NCBI GenBank assembly: GCA_024401695.1 | Contig: JAKSKN010000005.1 | Span: 99,796 to 163,795 of the forward strand | DNA length: 64,000 bases | Reading direction: 5' to 3' | Source of the DNA: Bacteroidales bacterium | GTDB lineage: Bacteria > Bacteroidota > Bacteroidia > Bacteroidales > UBA932 | In this document: in pieces, positions 62,905 to 64,000 of the stretch | How positions within the stretch are numbered: position 1 is the stretch's first letter | Layout of the letters: each line of letters starts with the position of its first letter | The notes under the pieces: generated by a model | Told to the model about the DNA's origin: nothing | What the model saw: the letters and a program-made list of their open reading frames with translations, nothing else | Database searches by the model: none | Program-made: the position numbers and the translations under genes

Positions 62905-63023
62905 ATGCCCCCACCCTCATCTACATCCACGGCCAGTACGGCTCGCCTGAGGAGGCTGAGCACTACCGCCCGCTGTTCCCGGGCTGCGAGGTGATAGGCT
63001 TCGATTATAAGGCGCAGACGCCG
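62905..63023 (+). pseudogene. Frameshifted 5' fragment of a hydrolase gene
   Basis: Matches the start of the gene at 63879-64000 over about 119 bases with roughly nine substitutions and one missing T after the ATG, which shifts the frame. It ends at GCAGACGCCG and is followed by unrelated sequence. It and the intact copy flank the NERD gene. Confidence 0.8.
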
Positions 63024-63078
63024 GGAATTGTATTCCCCACACATGGAAACTAATAAGTAATTCACCTCAATATTCAAA

Positions 63079-63870
63079 TTGTCCGAAAACATCATCATAC
63101 TTATTGCAGCCATCGGTCTTGTCACCTTGATAGTGATCCGCATCATCAAGGCGAAGAGGTATCGTGAGCAGATTCAATCTGTCACGGCTATGAACAGAGG
63201 GACCTGGTCTGAAAGGGACTTGATACCGCAGCTCATAAACAGATGCGGAATCGACCAGCGTGCAATATACCACGACCTGTACATCCGCAAAGAGGACGGC
63301 ACATACACACAGATTGACCTTGCCGTCCCTACGCCACAGGGAATCATCGTGTTTGAAGTCAAGGATTACAGCGGATGGATCTTCGGCAATGGCAACAATA
63401 AGTATTGGATGCAGATTCTGGCCTATGGTGAGGAAAAGCACCAATTCTACAATCCGATTTGGCAGAACCGATCCCACATCACCGCTCTCCGCAAACTGCT
63501 TCCAAACAACCCGGACGTCTCTATCTTCAACATCGTTGTTTTCTATGGCAACTGTGAATTTAGGGATTTGAGCTACGACACGACAGGAAGAGTCCGAGTA
63601 ATATACAATACTCAAGTTGCCGAACTTGTCAACCACATAAAGGCTCTTGAACCCGGAGGATATGGCAACAAACGCGAGGTGGCAAATGTTCTCGCCGAAG
63701 GTGTCCGCAACGGTCAGGACCCGGAAATTCGTCTGGCACAGCAGAATCTCGTCGCCAGAGCCAAAGCAAATAGCAGAGAATCGCATACCTACAGTTCAGG
63801 GCGATTGGGATTCGGATTACCATCCCAGCGGACTCTTACCCGACGAATGATGAGGAACCTGTTCAAATGA
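63079..63870 (+). CDS. NERD domain nuclease-related membrane protein
   Basis: 263 residues from a TTG at 63079, which adds one transmembrane helix (IIILIAAIGLVTLIVIRII); the next ATG at 63190 would lose it. NERD core: TYTQIDLAVPTPQGIIVFEVKDYSGWI, with the D and ExK of a nuclease fold, and FYNPIWQNRSHI. The C-terminal ~50 residues are basic. NERD proteins occur with DNA-processing and defence genes. Start choice is uncertain. Confidence 0.8.
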   Translation: MSENIIILIAAIGLVTLIVIRIIKAKRYREQIQSVTAMNRGTWSERDLIPQLINRCGIDQRAIYHDLYIRKEDGTYTQIDLAVPTPQGIIVFEVKDYSGWIFGNGNNKYWMQILAYGEEKHQFYNPIWQNRSHITALRKLLPNNPDVSIFNIVVFYGNCEFRDLSYDTTGRVRVIYNTQVAELVNHIKALEPGGYGNKREVANVLAEGVRNGQDPEIRLAQQNLVARAKANSRESHTYSSGRLGFGLPSQRTLTRRMMRNLFK

Positions 63871-63878
63871 GTAAACCC

Positions 63879-64000
63879 ATGTCCCCCACCCTCATCTACA
63901 TCCACGGCCAGTATGGTTCGCCTGAGGAGGCGGAGCACTACAGGGCGCTGTTCCCGGGCTGCGAGGTGATCGGCTTCGATTACAAGGCGCAGACGCCGTG
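63879..64000 (+). CDS. Alpha/beta hydrolase-like protein, 5' end only
   Basis: About 40 residues visible: MSPTLIYIHGQYGSPEEAEHY, then GCEVIGFDYKAQTP. The first strand with the HG oxyanion motif suits an alpha/beta hydrolase (YqiA-like esterase). It continues beyond the window. It starts eight bases after the NERD stop. A diverged duplicate of this 5' end is at 62905-63023. Confidence 0.65.
   Translation, partial: MSPTLIYIHGQYGSPEEAEHYRALFPGCEVIGFDYKAQTP

Overview
The window comes from a Bacteroidales-type bacterium (phylum Bacteroidota). Support for this: promoters of the TAnnTTTG type, a hybrid two-component regulator with an extracellular propeller and Y_Y_Y domain, the short membrane phosphatidylserine decarboxylase, an LptD-like protein, a Rho factor with a disordered insert, and a Bacteroidota-type tyrosine integrase.

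Bases 1-22660 are chromosomal backbone: menG/ubiE (partial), a hybrid sensor kinase, psd-cdsA-ftsH, birA, rpe, dnaA, a cell-wall amidase, lptD, rho, a patatin/beta-barrel lipase, upp, a nucleoside kinase and mnmE. All are ordinary and intact.

An integrated element of about 35.8 kb begins at the last codons of mnmE. A 16-bp core with the mnmE stop (22646-22661) is repeated at 58422-58437. The element's left end carries integrase, an RteC-like protein, an excisionase-like protein, a RecA-fold replication ATPase, a primase, and a cluster of eight TGTCCC/GGGACA hexamers that may be its origin. An IS66 element with perfect 8-bp target duplications splits a small gene next to these. The middle is a 15.3 kb minus-strand operon (31516-46821). 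It joins a TerY-P-like phospho-signalling module (zinc-ribbon protein, Ser/Thr kinase, vWA, PP2C) to a complete His-Xaa-Ser peptide-maturation system (HxsA, HxsD, HxsB, HxsC), then to a zinc-ribbon/PH-like protein, a secreted NUC1 nuclease, a DUF3320 protein, a voltage-gated-type ion channel and a PEGA/Lcl protein. Three of its proteins share an N-terminal domain of about 100 residues that I do not recognise. This operon is the best candidate for an undescribed system.

The right part looks phage-like: HNH protein, endolysin-type amidase, holin-like and spanin-like proteins, and three paralogous DUF6266-like proteins. The last of these has an in-frame UGA followed by a strong stem-loop and a further 147 codons, so it may be made in two lengths by readthrough. 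Between the lysis amidase and these genes lie 2.3 kb of hairpin-rich, GC-rich sequence without convincing genes, possibly a giant structured RNA. No terminase, portal, relaxase or conjugation gene is visible, so the element may be a phage satellite or a decayed prophage. An AbiE toxin-antitoxin pair sits at the right end.

Bases 58437-63878 look like a second, tandem island remnant: a second copy of the element's left end, a scrap of an mnmE 3' end, DUF3800, a secreted protein, a DUF2075 ATPase, and a NERD protein flanked by a direct repeat of the 5' end of a hydrolase gene. The window ends inside that hydrolase.
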